64,000 nucleotides of DNA from CAWDLX01 sp963753485 (GTDB taxonomy: Bacteria; Actinomycetota; Actinomycetes; Mycobacteriales; Micromonosporaceae). Below are positions 46,354-54,660 of the stretch, one piece after another. The notes under the pieces are model-generated. The model had not been told where the DNA came from. It made no database searches and saw nothing but the letters and a program-made list of their open reading frames with translations. The translations under genes and the position numbers were made by a program. The stretch covers positions 186,001 to 250,000 of the forward strand of contig CAVWCL010000009.1 of assembly GCA_963753485.1 (NCBI GenBank), read 5' to 3'. How positions within the stretch are numbered: the stretch's first letter is position 1; the number at the start of each line of letters is the position of its first letter.

Positions 46354-46839
46354 TTATGGACAGCCGATGTGAACAGACGGGGAATATACCCAACCAGAAG
46401 CGCTCCATGGTGTGTAGCCGGCGGGAAAGACAATGAACCCGAATGCCTCGCCATGGTATGTGCCGCTGGTGCATCCGCTGTACGCGTTGGCCTGCACGGC
46501 GCTTCGCGCCTCGTTGTAGTTGCTCCCGTCCCCTACCAGGGTCGAGCCTCGGTAGAGGTAAACGTCGAGGCTCAAGCTCACGACGACCGCATCGCAGATC
46601 ACCGTGGCGACCACGTTAATAGTGCCGGGCACATGCGTGGACTTGTGAGGGCTGTAGACTGCAATGTCACAGTTGATAACGGATTGTGTTGCCGCATCTC
46701 CGAGACTCCATGTCCGGCTGGCGCTAATAGTGATATGTTCTCTGTCGGCCGGCGGGGGACTGGCCGGTCCGGCGTAGGCCGCCATTGCTGACGTACCAAC
46801 TAAAAGAGCGCCCATCAAGAATAGGAAAGCACGCTTCAC
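46354..46839 (-). CDS. Small secreted protein, function unknown
   Basis: The start is GTG 46839, with GGAGGG 9 nt upstream. The 161-residue precursor has a typical Sec signal peptide (MKRAFLFLMGALLVGTSAMA, cleavage probably after AYA near residue 23). The mature part is about 135 residues with four Cys (INCDIAV, TVICDAV, SGCTSG and a terminal HIGCP), probably in two disulphides, and predicted beta structure. Short secreted proteins of this kind are common in streptomycetes and relatives, without known role. Composition is less GC-rich than the core genes around it. Confidence 0.65.
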   Translation of the reverse strand: MKRAFLFLMGALLVGTSAMAAYAGPASPPPADREHITISASRTWSLGDAATQSVINCDIAVYSPHKSTHVPGTINVVATVICDAVVVSLSLDVYLYRGSTLVGDGSNYNEARSAVQANAYSGCTSGTYHGEAFGFIVFPAGYTPWSASGWVYSPSVHIGCP

Positions 46840-47361
46840 CTGTCACTCCCTCCGTCCTGTGCTCCGATCACCGACGAATCACAGCGGACCACACCTGGGA
46901 CAACACCGCTCCAAGGCGTACGGCAAAGAAGTCCCAGACATTGGACCGCACCGCGTGGCTGGCGCGCACTTTGTCGTCGCTAACCTGGTTTCCATCGGTT
47001 GCCATGTCGTGACCAAGGTGACTGTAACTATGTCTTCCAAGAAGGGACTGTAGGCCCGCGACACTAGGGACCTACGCCCTGATCCGCGCCACCTACCGGC
47101 TGCCCTGGTCTCAATGGCGCCGAACGCATCGGGCATATGCCCTCGCCCCTCACCAGCCACACCCGACGACATGGCGATCCGCTCGATGGTCATCCTTCTC
47201 TGTAGCGAAGGGTGGCCATACGACCAACCTCCAGCTGCAGGATCGGTGCCGGTACCTGGAAAGCGTGCTGTGCTCATTCGGGGATGCATTGACGGCCAAC
47301 TCGCTGCGCGTGCAATGAGCATTGGCGATCAAGACCCAGCCAGTTTGTTCAGGAAAGAGGG
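46840..47361. other. About 520 bp without a recognisable gene
   Basis: Short open stretches occur in several frames (for example 46859-47053 on plus) but none has a convincing start, codon bias or known motif. I see no RNA gene, insertion sequence end or clear hairpin. The segment looks like decayed accessory DNA between the intron remnant region and the VapC-like fragment. Confidence 0.5.
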
Positions 47362-47556
47362 ATGGGCCACCTTGCGTTCACGGATCATTGGGGCGTTGCC
47401 GTCGACGCGTACGTGGGCCATGGCAAGGGCCGCCATCGCGCGGCGTTGAACGTTGGTAACTGTCTGACCTACGCCATCAGCGGCCTGGCAGGCGAGCCCC
47501 TGTTCTGCGCCGGCGAGGACTGCACCCAAACGGTCCTGATGCTGGTCGGCAGGTGA
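47362..47556 (+). pseudogene. VapC-like PIN-domain toxin remnant (C-terminal part)
   Basis: The 64-codon frame reads FTDHWGVAVDAYVGHGKGRH, then AALNVGNCLTYAISGLAGEP and LFCAGEDCTQTVL. This follows the end of VapC PIN toxins, where AALN-x-GDCFAYA and GEPLLFKGDDF are usual. The metal-binding Asp of GDC is Asn here, and the first half of the toxin (with D-T-S-A) is missing, so it should be inactive. No VapB antitoxin gene is visible next to it. Confidence 0.6.
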
Positions 47557-47617
47557 AGCGTGGCTCGCGACCAGCCCGTCGGCGGGCCGCGACGAGGCCG
47601 ACCATCTTGACTCTGGG

Positions 47618-48277
47618 TCAGAAGAGCGTCATCTCGTCCGTCTTGATCCCGCGCAGTGCGTCGTAGTCGAGGACTACACAGCGAAGGCCCCGATCCACGG
47701 CCAGCGTGCGTGCCTGTGGGGCGATCGACTGGGCGGCCAGAATGCCACGTACCGGTGCCAGTAGCGGATCCCGGTTGAGCAGGTCGAGATAGCGGCTGAG
47801 TTGCTCGACCGCGTCGATGCCGGCGCGGCGCTTGAGCTCGACCGCCACCGTCGTGCCGTCCGCGTTCCGGCAGAGCAGGTCCACCGGTCCGATCGCGGTC
47901 GGGTACTCCCGCCGTACCAAGGTGAAGCCGGCGCCCAACGTCTGCGGCGCGGCGGCGAGGAGCGCCTGCAACTCGGCCTCCACTGCGTCCTTGACCAGAC
48001 CGGGATCGACACCGAGGTCGTGCGAGGAGTCATGGAAGATCTCCTCCAGGCAGATCCGCAACTCCTCGCCGGCCCGGTTCACCACCCGCCAGAAACCAGG
48101 CGCCTCCTCCAGGCGGCACGGCGGACTCATCCAGTTCAGCGGCTTGTAGGCCCGGTCGTCGGCGTGGATGGAGACCGAACCGTCGGCCTTGATCATGAGG
48201 AGCCGGGTCGCGGCAGGCAGCCGCGCGGAGAGGCGCCCGGCGTACTCGACCGAGCAGCGGGCGATGACGAGGCGCAC
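47618..48277 (-). CDS. nucS: Endonuclease NucS (EndoMS), mismatch-specific
   Basis: I choose GTG 48277 (VRLVIARCSVEYAGRL); the frame is open upstream but that is antisense to the next gene. The 219-residue length fits NucS. The N-terminal domain has LLMIKADGSVSIHADD and YKPLNWM. The C-terminal nuclease domain has the PD-(D/E)xK motif as GPVDLLC with Asp and VAVELKRR with Glu and Lys. NucS cuts both strands at certain mismatches and replaces MutS/MutL in most actinobacteria, working with the DNA clamp. It is divergent from the DUF4126 gene. Confidence 0.93.
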   Translation of the reverse strand: MRLVIARCSVEYAGRLSARLPAATRLLMIKADGSVSIHADDRAYKPLNWMSPPCRLEEAPGFWRVVNRAGEELRICLEEIFHDSSHDLGVDPGLVKDAVEAELQALLAAAPQTLGAGFTLVRREYPTAIGPVDLLCRNADGTTVAVELKRRAGIDAVEQLSRYLDLLNRDPLLAPVRGILAAQSIAPQARTLAVDRGLRCVVLDYDALRGIKTDEMTLF

Positions 48278-48328
48278 CGGACGAGGGTACGCCCGATGCC
48301 GGCGCGGCCTGGTTTGCCTGGCGGTGCC

Positions 48329-49000
48329 ATGCTGAGACACGTGCTGGAAATACTCACGGGCATCGGTCTCGCTACGTCGGCCGGGTTGAACGCCTACATC
48401 CCGCTGCTCATGATCGGCATGCTGGCCCGGTACACCCACCTGATGACGCTGCCCGCCGGCTGGCACTGGCTGTCCAACGGATGGGTGATCGCCATCCTGG
48501 TCGCCCTGCTCGCGGTCGAGGTGGTCGCCGACAAGATCCCGGTGGTGGACCACCTCAACGACATGGTGCAGACGCTGGTCCGGCCGACCGCCGGCGGCCT
48601 GGCCTTCGGTGCCGCCTCGTCGGCCAACACGGTCACGGTGAGCGACCCGGGTACGTTTTTCAGCAGCCACCAGTGGGTGCCCATCCTGGCCGGGGTGGCC
48701 ATCTCGTTCGTGGTGCACTCGATGAAGGCGATGGCCCGGCCGGCGGTGAACCTGTCCACGGCTGGGCTGGGCGCACCGGTCGCCAGTACGGCGGAGGATA
48801 TCTTCAGCACCGCCATGTCGTTCGTGGCGATCGTGTTCCCGTTCCTGATCATCGTGTTCCTGGCCGTGCTGGTCTGGTCCTTTGCCGCCCTGCGGCGCCG
48901 GCGACAACGCCGGCGGGCGGAGAAACAGGCACTGCGCGATGCCCGCCGAGAGGCTCAGGTCGGCCCCCACGACGACCGCACGCTGGACCTGTGGCGCTGA
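48329..49000 (+). CDS. DUF4126 membrane protein
   Basis: The start is ATG 48329; GTG 48342 is an in-frame neighbour only 4 codons on but less likely. The 223-residue product opens LEILTGIGLATSAGLNAYIPLL, the family signature, and has about five hydrophobic helices. The loop NTVTVSDPG lies between helices and the cytoplasmic tail is basic (RRRRQRRRAEKQ). DUF4126 proteins are widespread in actinobacteria and have no assigned function. It converges on the mutase gene with only 7 nt between stops. Confidence 0.85.
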   Translation: MLRHVLEILTGIGLATSAGLNAYIPLLMIGMLARYTHLMTLPAGWHWLSNGWVIAILVALLAVEVVADKIPVVDHLNDMVQTLVRPTAGGLAFGAASSANTVTVSDPGTFFSSHQWVPILAGVAISFVVHSMKAMARPAVNLSTAGLGAPVASTAEDIFSTAMSFVAIVFPFLIIVFLAVLVWSFAALRRRRQRRRAEKQALRDARREAQVGPHDDRTLDLWR

Positions 49001-49007
49001 GCGCCGG

Positions 49008-51071
49008 TCAGCCGTCCAGGTGGTTCGCCTCGCGGATCACGGTCACCATGTCGTCGATGATGGCGGTCAGCGCGAAGTCCTTCGGTGTGAAGACCCGGGC
49101 CACCCCGGCGCTGCGCAGCGCGGAGGCGTCGGCCGCCGGGATGATGCCGCCGACCACGACCGGTACGTCGAGGCCGGCCGCACGCAGCCCGCTCAGGACG
49201 TCGGGGACAGCGCGCAGGTGCGAGCCGGAGAGCACCGAGAGACCCACCAGGTCCACCCCTTCCTCCACGGCGGCCGCCGCGATCTCGGCTGGGGTGAGCC
49301 GGATTCCCTGGTAGATCACTTCGAAACCGGCGTCCCGGGCCCGGACCGCCACCTGCTCGGCCCCGTTGGAATGCCCGTCAAGGCCGGGTTTGCCGACCAG
49401 CAGGCGCAGCCGGCCGGTGCCGAGTTCGGCCGCGGTCGCGCTCACCCGGGCGCGCACCTGGGCCAACGTCGGACCAGTGTCCCCAGCGTGGGTCGCCGAG
49501 GCCGGCCCACCGTCCTCTGCGCGGGTCGCTGAGGACGTGCCGACGCCGGCCAGGCCGGTCGGAGCCCGGTACTCCCCGAAGACCTCACGTAAGGCGCCGG
49601 CCCACTCACCGGTGGTCACGCCGGCCCGCACACATGCCAACGTGGCGGGCATGAGGTTCTCCGCGGTCGCGGCGGCCCGACGCAGCGCGTCCAGGGTGGC
49701 ATCGGCCTGGCCCTGATCGCGGCCGGCGCGCCACTCGCCGACGGCCTGCACGGCCGCGGTCTCGACGGCCGCATCGACCTGCTCCACCGGTAGCGCTCCG
49801 GCCGCGGTGAGCGGCGAGGGCTCGGTCGCGGTGAACCGGTTGACCCCGACCACCACATCGTCGCCGGCCTCCAGACGCCGGCGCCGACCAGCCAGCGAAC
49901 CGACCAGCGCGGCCTTCAGCTGCCCGGACTCCACCGCCGCGACGGCGCCGCCGAGCTCCAGTACCCGGCCCAGCTCGGTCCGGGCTCCATCCACGATGGA
50001 CTGTGTCAGTGCCTGCACCACATGGGAGCCATCGAACAGGTCCGGGTATTCGAGCAGGTCCGACTCGTACGCGAGGACCTGCTGGATCCGAAGTGACCAC
50101 TGCTGGTCCCACGGTCGTGGCAGGCCGAGCGCCTCATTCCACGCGGGCAGTTGGACCGCGCGGGCCCGCGCGTCCCGGGACAGGGTGACGCCGAGCGTCT
50201 CCAGCACGATGCGCTGGACGTTGTTCTCCGGCTGCGGCTCGGTCAACCCGAGCGAGTTCACCTGGACGCCGTACCGCAGCCGGCGAGCCGCCGGATCGCC
50301 GACCTGGTAGCGCTCGCGGGTGAGCTCCTCCCACAGCACACCAAAGGCCCGCATCTTGCACATCTCCTCGACAAAGCGCACCCCCGCGTTGACGAAGAAC
50401 GACACCCGGGCCACCACGTCGCCCATCCGGTGCTCGGGCACCTGTCCGCTCTGCCGCACCGTGTCCAACACCGCGACCGCGGTGGCGAGCGCGAACGCGA
50501 CCTCCTGGACCGGCGTCGCCCCCGCCTCCTGCAAATGGTACGAACAGATGTTCACCGGATTCCACTTCGGACAGTTGAGCACCGCCCAGGCGATCAGGTC
50601 GGCCGTCAGCCGCAGCGACGGGCCGGGCGGAAAGATGTAGGTGCCGCGGGAGAGGTACTCCTTCATGATGTCGTTCTGGGTGGTGCCCTGCAGCCCAGCG
50701 AGATCCGCGCCCTGCTCCTGCGCCGCGGTCACGTACAGCGCGAGCAGCCACATGGCGGTGGCGTTGATGGTCATGGAGGTGTTGGCCGCACCCAGGTCGA
50801 TGCCGTCGAAGAGGGCGCGCGCGTCGCCGAGGTGCGCCACCGGCACCCCGACCCGGCCGACCTCGCCACGGGCCAGCTCGTGGTCGGGGTCGTACCCGGT
50901 CTGGGTGGGCAGGTCGAACGCCACACTGAGGCCGGTCTGGCCCTTGGCCAGGTTGCGCCGGAACAGCGCGTTGCTCGCCGCAGCCGAGGAGTGTCCGGCA
51001 TACGTGCGCATCACCCAGGGCCGGTCCGGGGTCGGCAGCCGGGCGGCCCGCCCAGGTCGGTCGTCCGCCAT
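49008..51071 (-). CDS. meaA: Methylmalonyl-CoA mutase family protein, MeaA/ethylmalonyl-CoA mutase-like
   Basis: This 687-residue B12-dependent carbon-skeleton mutase combines a TIM-barrel domain and a cobalamin domain in one chain. The barrel has MRTYAGHSSAAASNALFRRN, LSVAFDLPTQTGYDPDH, LQGTTQNDIMKEYLSRGTYI and ICSYHLQEAGATPVQE. The cobalamin domain has LVGKPGLDGHSNGAEQVAVR with the D-x-H-x-x-G motif. The opening and single-chain size match MeaA-type ethylmalonyl-CoA mutases of actinobacteria rather than the two-chain MutA/MutB. Around 500-540 is an Ala/Pro-rich linker. A cobalamin adenosyltransferase gene 5 kb away could supply its cofactor. Confidence 0.88.
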   Translation of the reverse strand: MADDRPGRAARLPTPDRPWVMRTYAGHSSAAASNALFRRNLAKGQTGLSVAFDLPTQTGYDPDHELARGEVGRVGVPVAHLGDARALFDGIDLGAANTSMTINATAMWLLALYVTAAQEQGADLAGLQGTTQNDIMKEYLSRGTYIFPPGPSLRLTADLIAWAVLNCPKWNPVNICSYHLQEAGATPVQEVAFALATAVAVLDTVRQSGQVPEHRMGDVVARVSFFVNAGVRFVEEMCKMRAFGVLWEELTRERYQVGDPAARRLRYGVQVNSLGLTEPQPENNVQRIVLETLGVTLSRDARARAVQLPAWNEALGLPRPWDQQWSLRIQQVLAYESDLLEYPDLFDGSHVVQALTQSIVDGARTELGRVLELGGAVAAVESGQLKAALVGSLAGRRRRLEAGDDVVVGVNRFTATEPSPLTAAGALPVEQVDAAVETAAVQAVGEWRAGRDQGQADATLDALRRAAATAENLMPATLACVRAGVTTGEWAGALREVFGEYRAPTGLAGVGTSSATRAEDGGPASATHAGDTGPTLAQVRARVSATAAELGTGRLRLLVGKPGLDGHSNGAEQVAVRARDAGFEVIYQGIRLTPAEIAAAAVEEGVDLVGLSVLSGSHLRAVPDVLSGLRAAGLDVPVVVGGIIPAADASALRSAGVARVFTPKDFALTAIIDDMVTVIREANHLDG

Positions 51072-51159
51072 GCCGCCAGCTTACTAGCCGGTAACCTGCC
51101 CGGCCCGGTCCGGTCACCCCGGTGCCGGTACCGGCCCGGGCGGGGCCATAGTGGACGCC

Positions 51160-52059
51160 ATGAGTTCTGGGACCGCCGACGCCATCGTGGCCCGCGGGCT
51201 GCGCAAGTCATACGGCGCGCAGGTCGCCGTCGACGGCGTGGATCTGAGCGTGTCCCGCGGCGAGGTGTTCGCATTGCTCGGGCCGAACGGCGCCGGGAAG
51301 ACAACCACGGTGGAGATCCTGGAGGGCCATCGTCGCCGCGATGCGGGCGAGGTCAGCGTGCTCGGCACCGATCCGGCCCACGCCGATGCCGCCTGGCGCG
51401 CCCGGGTCGGCATCGTCCTACAGGGCACCGGCCTCTTCGATGAGCTGCGGGTGCAGGAGGTGGTCCGCCTCTTCGCCGGCTACTACCCGAACCCCGACGA
51501 CCCGGACGCGGTCATCGAGCGGGTCGGGCTCGACGCCAAGCGCCGGGCGCTCACGCACACGCTCTCCGGCGGCCAGCGACGCCGGCTCGATGTGGCGCTG
51601 GGCATCATCGGAGCGCCGGAGCTGCTGTTCCTCGACGAACCGACGACCGGCTTCGACCCGCAGGCCCGGCGCGACTTCTGGGACCTGGTCCGCGACCTGG
51701 CCGGTGCGGGCACCACGATCCTGCTGACCACCCACTATCTGGACGAGGCGGAGGTGCTCGCTGACCGGGTCGGCGTGATCATCGGCGGTCGGCTGGTCGC
51801 CGTGGCCACCCCGGCCGAGCTCGGTGGCCGGGCGAATTCGGCGGCGACCGTGAGCTGGCAGGGTCCCGATGGTCGCCAATCGGCGTTGACCGAGGAGCCG
51901 ACCGCGTTCGTCCTCGATCTGGCCAGCACGTACGACGGGGAGATCCCCGGCCTGAGCGTCACCCGACCGACCCTTGAGGACGTGTACCTCGACATGATCG
52001 ACACCAGTGCCGCCCGGCCGGCTCCGGCCGTACCAAGGATCCGGGAGGCGACCCGATGA
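51160..52059 (+). CDS. ABC transporter ATP-binding protein (DrrA-like)
   Basis: I choose ATG 51160; GTG 51151 is possible. The 299-residue ATPase has Walker A GPNGAGKTT, a Q-loop in IVLQGTGLFDEL, signature LSGGQRRRLD, Walker B LLFLDEPTTG, and an H-loop in LLTTHYLDEAE. It ends with a C-terminal extension typical of drug and lipid exporters of the ABC-2 (DrrA/CcmA) type. It overlaps the permease start by 4 nt (ATGA). The pair exports a hydrophobic compound or polymer unit; the substrate is unknown. Divergent from the mutase gene. Confidence 0.92.
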   Translation: MSSGTADAIVARGLRKSYGAQVAVDGVDLSVSRGEVFALLGPNGAGKTTTVEILEGHRRRDAGEVSVLGTDPAHADAAWRARVGIVLQGTGLFDELRVQEVVRLFAGYYPNPDDPDAVIERVGLDAKRRALTHTLSGGQRRRLDVALGIIGAPELLFLDEPTTGFDPQARRDFWDLVRDLAGAGTTILLTTHYLDEAEVLADRVGVIIGGRLVAVATPAELGGRANSAATVSWQGPDGRQSALTEEPTAFVLDLASTYDGEIPGLSVTRPTLEDVYLDMIDTSAARPAPAVPRIREATR

Positions 52060-52877
52060 CCGCCGTGCCGGCACCCGCCGTACGCGTCGGCCTGCTCAGC
52101 CTGGGCCTGCGCCAGGGCGGCTCGGAGATCCGCCAGTTCCTGCGCAGCTGGGAGCAGGTCGTGTTCACCATGGCCTTCCCCGTGATCATGATCGTGATCT
52201 TCGGATCGATCTTCACGGACGATCTGGGCGGCGGGGTGAAGTTCACCCAGTACTTCGTTACTGGCATGATCGCCAGCGGTCTCATGGCGACCGGGTTCCA
52301 GGCACTGGCCATCCAGATCCCGATCGAACGCGACCGGGGCCTGCTCAAGCGGCTGCGCGGCACCCCCATGCCGCACTCGGTCTACTTCATCGGCAAGGTC
52401 ATCATGGTGCTCGCGATCGCGGTGCTGGAGACCGCGATCCTGCTCACCTTCGGGGTGGTGTTCTTCGGCGTCTCGCTGCCCTCGACCGCGGCGGCCTGGG
52501 TCACTCTGGCCTGGGTCGCTGCGCTCGGCATCACCGCCTGCACGCTGGGTGGCATCGCGTTCTCATCCGTCGCCCGCAGCGGGCGCAGCGCGCCGGCCGT
52601 GGTGACCCCGGTCGCGCTCATTCTCCAGTTCATCTCCGGGGTTTTCTTCGTCTTCACCGACCTACCGGGACCGATGCGCCAGGTCGCCGCGGTGTTCCCG
52701 CTCAAGTGGATGTGCCAGGGCATGCGCTCGGTGTTCCTCCCGGACACGTTCGCCACCCACGAGTCGGCCGGCGGCTGGGAGCTGGGCCGGGTGGCGCTCG
52801 TGCTGGGCGCCTGGTGCGTCGGCGGCCTGGTGCTCTGCCTGACCACGTTCCGGTGGACCACCCGCCGCGACGGCTGA
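52056..52877 (+). CDS. ABC-2 type transporter permease
   Basis: This 273-residue membrane protein has six hydrophobic helices and the ABC-2 pattern: an N-terminal amphipathic part (IRQFLRSWEQVVFTMAFPVI), GVKFTQYFVTGMIASG, RLRGTPMPHSVYFIGKV, and FISGVFFVFTDLPGPMR before the last helices. It is translationally coupled to the ATPase gene and forms the membrane half of the same exporter. It converges on the small stress-protein gene downstream. Confidence 0.9.
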   Translation: MTAVPAPAVRVGLLSLGLRQGGSEIRQFLRSWEQVVFTMAFPVIMIVIFGSIFTDDLGGGVKFTQYFVTGMIASGLMATGFQALAIQIPIERDRGLLKRLRGTPMPHSVYFIGKVIMVLAIAVLETAILLTFGVVFFGVSLPSTAAAWVTLAWVAALGITACTLGGIAFSSVARSGRSAPAVVTPVALILQFISGVFFVFTDLPGPMRQVAAVFPLKWMCQGMRSVFLPDTFATHESAGGWELGRVALVLGAWCVGGLVLCLTTFRWTTRRDG

Positions 52878-52885
52878 GTTGCCAA

Positions 52886-53173
52886 TCAGTAGTTGGCTCG
52901 GCGACCGCGGGTCCGGCGCCGGTCGAAGAGGCGCGCGGTGTAGTAGATCGCGATAACCGCGAACACCACCTGGATGATGTGCTCCCACCAATCGATGCCG
53001 GCCGTGTCGGCCACGCCCAGCCACCGGGCCACCACGCCGGCGAGCAGCGCGGCGACGATGCCGGCGCCGATCGTGGCCCAGGCCGGGATCCGTTGCCGGC
53101 CCGGCAGCAGCAGCCGCCCGAGGTAGCCGAGGATGGTGCCGGCCACCAGCGCCCACACGATGGTCGCGATCAT
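52886..53173 (-). CDS. GlsB/YeaQ/YmgE (transglycosylase-associated) membrane protein
   Basis: This 95-residue protein has three short hydrophobic helices. The pattern GTILGYLGRLLLPGRQRIPAW, then TIGAGIVAALLAGVVARWLG, is that of the YeaQ/GlsB family, with a basic C-terminal tail. Family members are induced by general stress and their molecular role is unknown. It stands alone, convergent with the permease gene. Confidence 0.85.
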   Translation of the reverse strand: MIATIVWALVAGTILGYLGRLLLPGRQRIPAWATIGAGIVAALLAGVVARWLGVADTAGIDWWEHIIQVVFAVIAIYYTARLFDRRRTRGRRANY

Positions 53174-53271
53174 GCCCTCATTGTGATCTGAACGGTCGAA
53201 GCGCCGGGGCCGAAATCACCGGTACGCCGCCAGCCGGCGCAGCGGTCGCGGCGGCATCACTCGTACGGGCA

Positions 53272-54123
53272 TCACTCGTACGGGTAAAAACCACGACCGC
53301 TCTTTCGCCCGAGGTCGCCGGCGGTGACCATCCGCTGCAGCAGCTCGGGCGGGAAGAACTTGGTGTCCGCGCCGTCCGCGTAGATGTTGCGGGTCGCGTG
53401 CAGCAGGACGTCCACGCCGGTCAGGTCCGCGGTCTTCAGGGGCCCCATCTTGTGCCCGAAGCCGAGCTGACACGCGATGTCGAGCTCGGCCGCACTGACC
53501 ACACCGGACTCGACCAGCTTCACCGCCTCGACGACGAGCGCGGCGATCAGCCGGGTGGTGACGAAGCCGGCGATGTCGCGGTTGACGACGATGCAGGTCT
53601 TGCCCACGCTCTCGGCGAACCCGCGGGCGGCGGCCAGGGTGGCGTCGGTCGTCTTGAACCCCCGGACCAGCTCGCACAGCATCATCATGGGCACCGGCGA
53701 GAAGAAGTGGGTGCCGACGACCGACTCGGGACGCTGGGTGGTCGCCGCGATCTGAGTGACCGGAATGGCCGAGGTGTTCGTCGCGAGCACCACGTCCGGC
53801 CGGCAGAGCCGATCGAGCTCGCGGAAGACGGCCTGCTTCACGTCGAACTGTTCGAAGACCGCCTCCACCACGAGGTCGGCGTCGGCGGCCGCGTCCAGGT
53901 CCGTGGTCGCGCTGATCCGGCCCAGCGCTGCCGCCGCCTCGTCGGCGGTGATCGTGCCCTTGCCGGCGAATCGCGCGAGAGACTCCCGGATCGCGCTCAG
54001 CCCGCGGCCGACCGAAGCCTCGTCGAGGTCGCGCAGCACCACCTGCCAGCCGGCCTGCGCCGCCACCTGGGCGATGCCCGCGCCCATGAGCCCCGCACCG
54101 ATGACCGCGACCCGACCCGACAT
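53272..54123 (-). CDS. 3-hydroxybutyryl-CoA dehydrogenase
   Basis: I choose ATG 54123, with GAGGAG 6-11 nt upstream, rather than GTG 54129. The 283-residue product has the NAD-binding GAGLMGAGIAQVAA, the strand LVVEAVFEQFDVK, ATNTSAIPVTQIA, the catalytic His in GTHFFSPVPMM, and DIAGFVTTRL. The C-terminal domain ends GRKSGRGFYPY. This is the single-module form, reducing acetoacetyl-CoA or oxidising 3-hydroxybutyryl-CoA. The ethylmalonyl-CoA pathway, suggested by the mutase nearby, uses C4 acyl-CoA intermediates, so the two may be metabolically linked. Confidence 0.9.
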   Translation of the reverse strand: MSGRVAVIGAGLMGAGIAQVAAQAGWQVVLRDLDEASVGRGLSAIRESLARFAGKGTITADEAAAALGRISATTDLDAAADADLVVEAVFEQFDVKQAVFRELDRLCRPDVVLATNTSAIPVTQIAATTQRPESVVGTHFFSPVPMMMLCELVRGFKTTDATLAAARGFAESVGKTCIVVNRDIAGFVTTRLIAALVVEAVKLVESGVVSAAELDIACQLGFGHKMGPLKTADLTGVDVLLHATRNIYADGADTKFFPPELLQRMVTAGDLGRKSGRGFYPYE

Positions 54124-54297
54124 GTCCACTCCTCGTCACCCGCGCTGTGCCGGCGTCAGTGCCGACCTCGGTGCCCGGAGATCGCCGGGCACCAGCCGGA
54201 CCATACCCGGCGGTGCCCCGAGCGGCGGCACCCCAGCCAGCGGCACGCGCGGCCGGTTCAACCCACTCCCGCCTGGCCCCAGTGGCACACTGTCAGC

Positions 54298-54627
54298 GTG
54301 CCTCTGCTCGACAGCACCTACGCGGAGATCGTGATCGCGTTCGTCATGATCGGGCTGCTCGGTCTCATCCTCCGCGTCACGTTCGGGCGCGAGTTGCGTA
54401 ACCTCTCCGATCCCGACCCGGCACCGGGTTCTCCGGACGATGACTTCGGCCTGCTCGCCGAGGTCGCCGTGACCGAGAGCGCGCCGGAGGCGGCCGCGCT
54501 GCGGGCTCGGCTCACCGACGCGGGCATCCGGGCCACCACGAGCGCCGGGCGGGACGGGCGCTACCGGGTCCTGGTGTTCGCGGCCGAGTTGGACCGCGCC
54601 CGCCACGTCGGCGGATTCCCCTCCTGA
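54298..54627 (+). CDS. Small membrane-anchored hypothetical protein
   Basis: The product is 109 residues from GTG 54298. It has one hydrophobic helix near the N-terminus (IVIAFVMIGLLGLILRVTF), an acidic linker, and a soluble part with LLAEVAVTESAPEAAALRARLTDAGIRATTS and YRVLVFAAELDRAR. This recalls DUF2007-like beta-alpha-beta signal-transducing domains, with the helix added. It lies between the dehydrogenase and murA genes, pointing towards murA's 3' end. Function unknown. Confidence 0.7.
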   Translation: MPLLDSTYAEIVIAFVMIGLLGLILRVTFGRELRNLSDPDPAPGSPDDDFGLLAEVAVTESAPEAAALRARLTDAGIRATTSAGRDGRYRVLVFAAELDRARHVGGFPS

Positions 54628-54660
54628 CGTTCCCGTCGAGGTGACGCCGACGCAGGTTGG

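Noticed and set aside
46859..47053. A small basic protein of 64 codons on the plus strand
   Set aside because: No supporting ribosome binding site, codon bias or similarity; it lies in a decayed stretch.
48278..48970. N-terminal extension of nucS by about 230 residues
   Set aside because: It is antisense to the DUF4126 gene, has His/Arg/Gly-rich shadow composition, and NucS has its usual length from GTG 48277.
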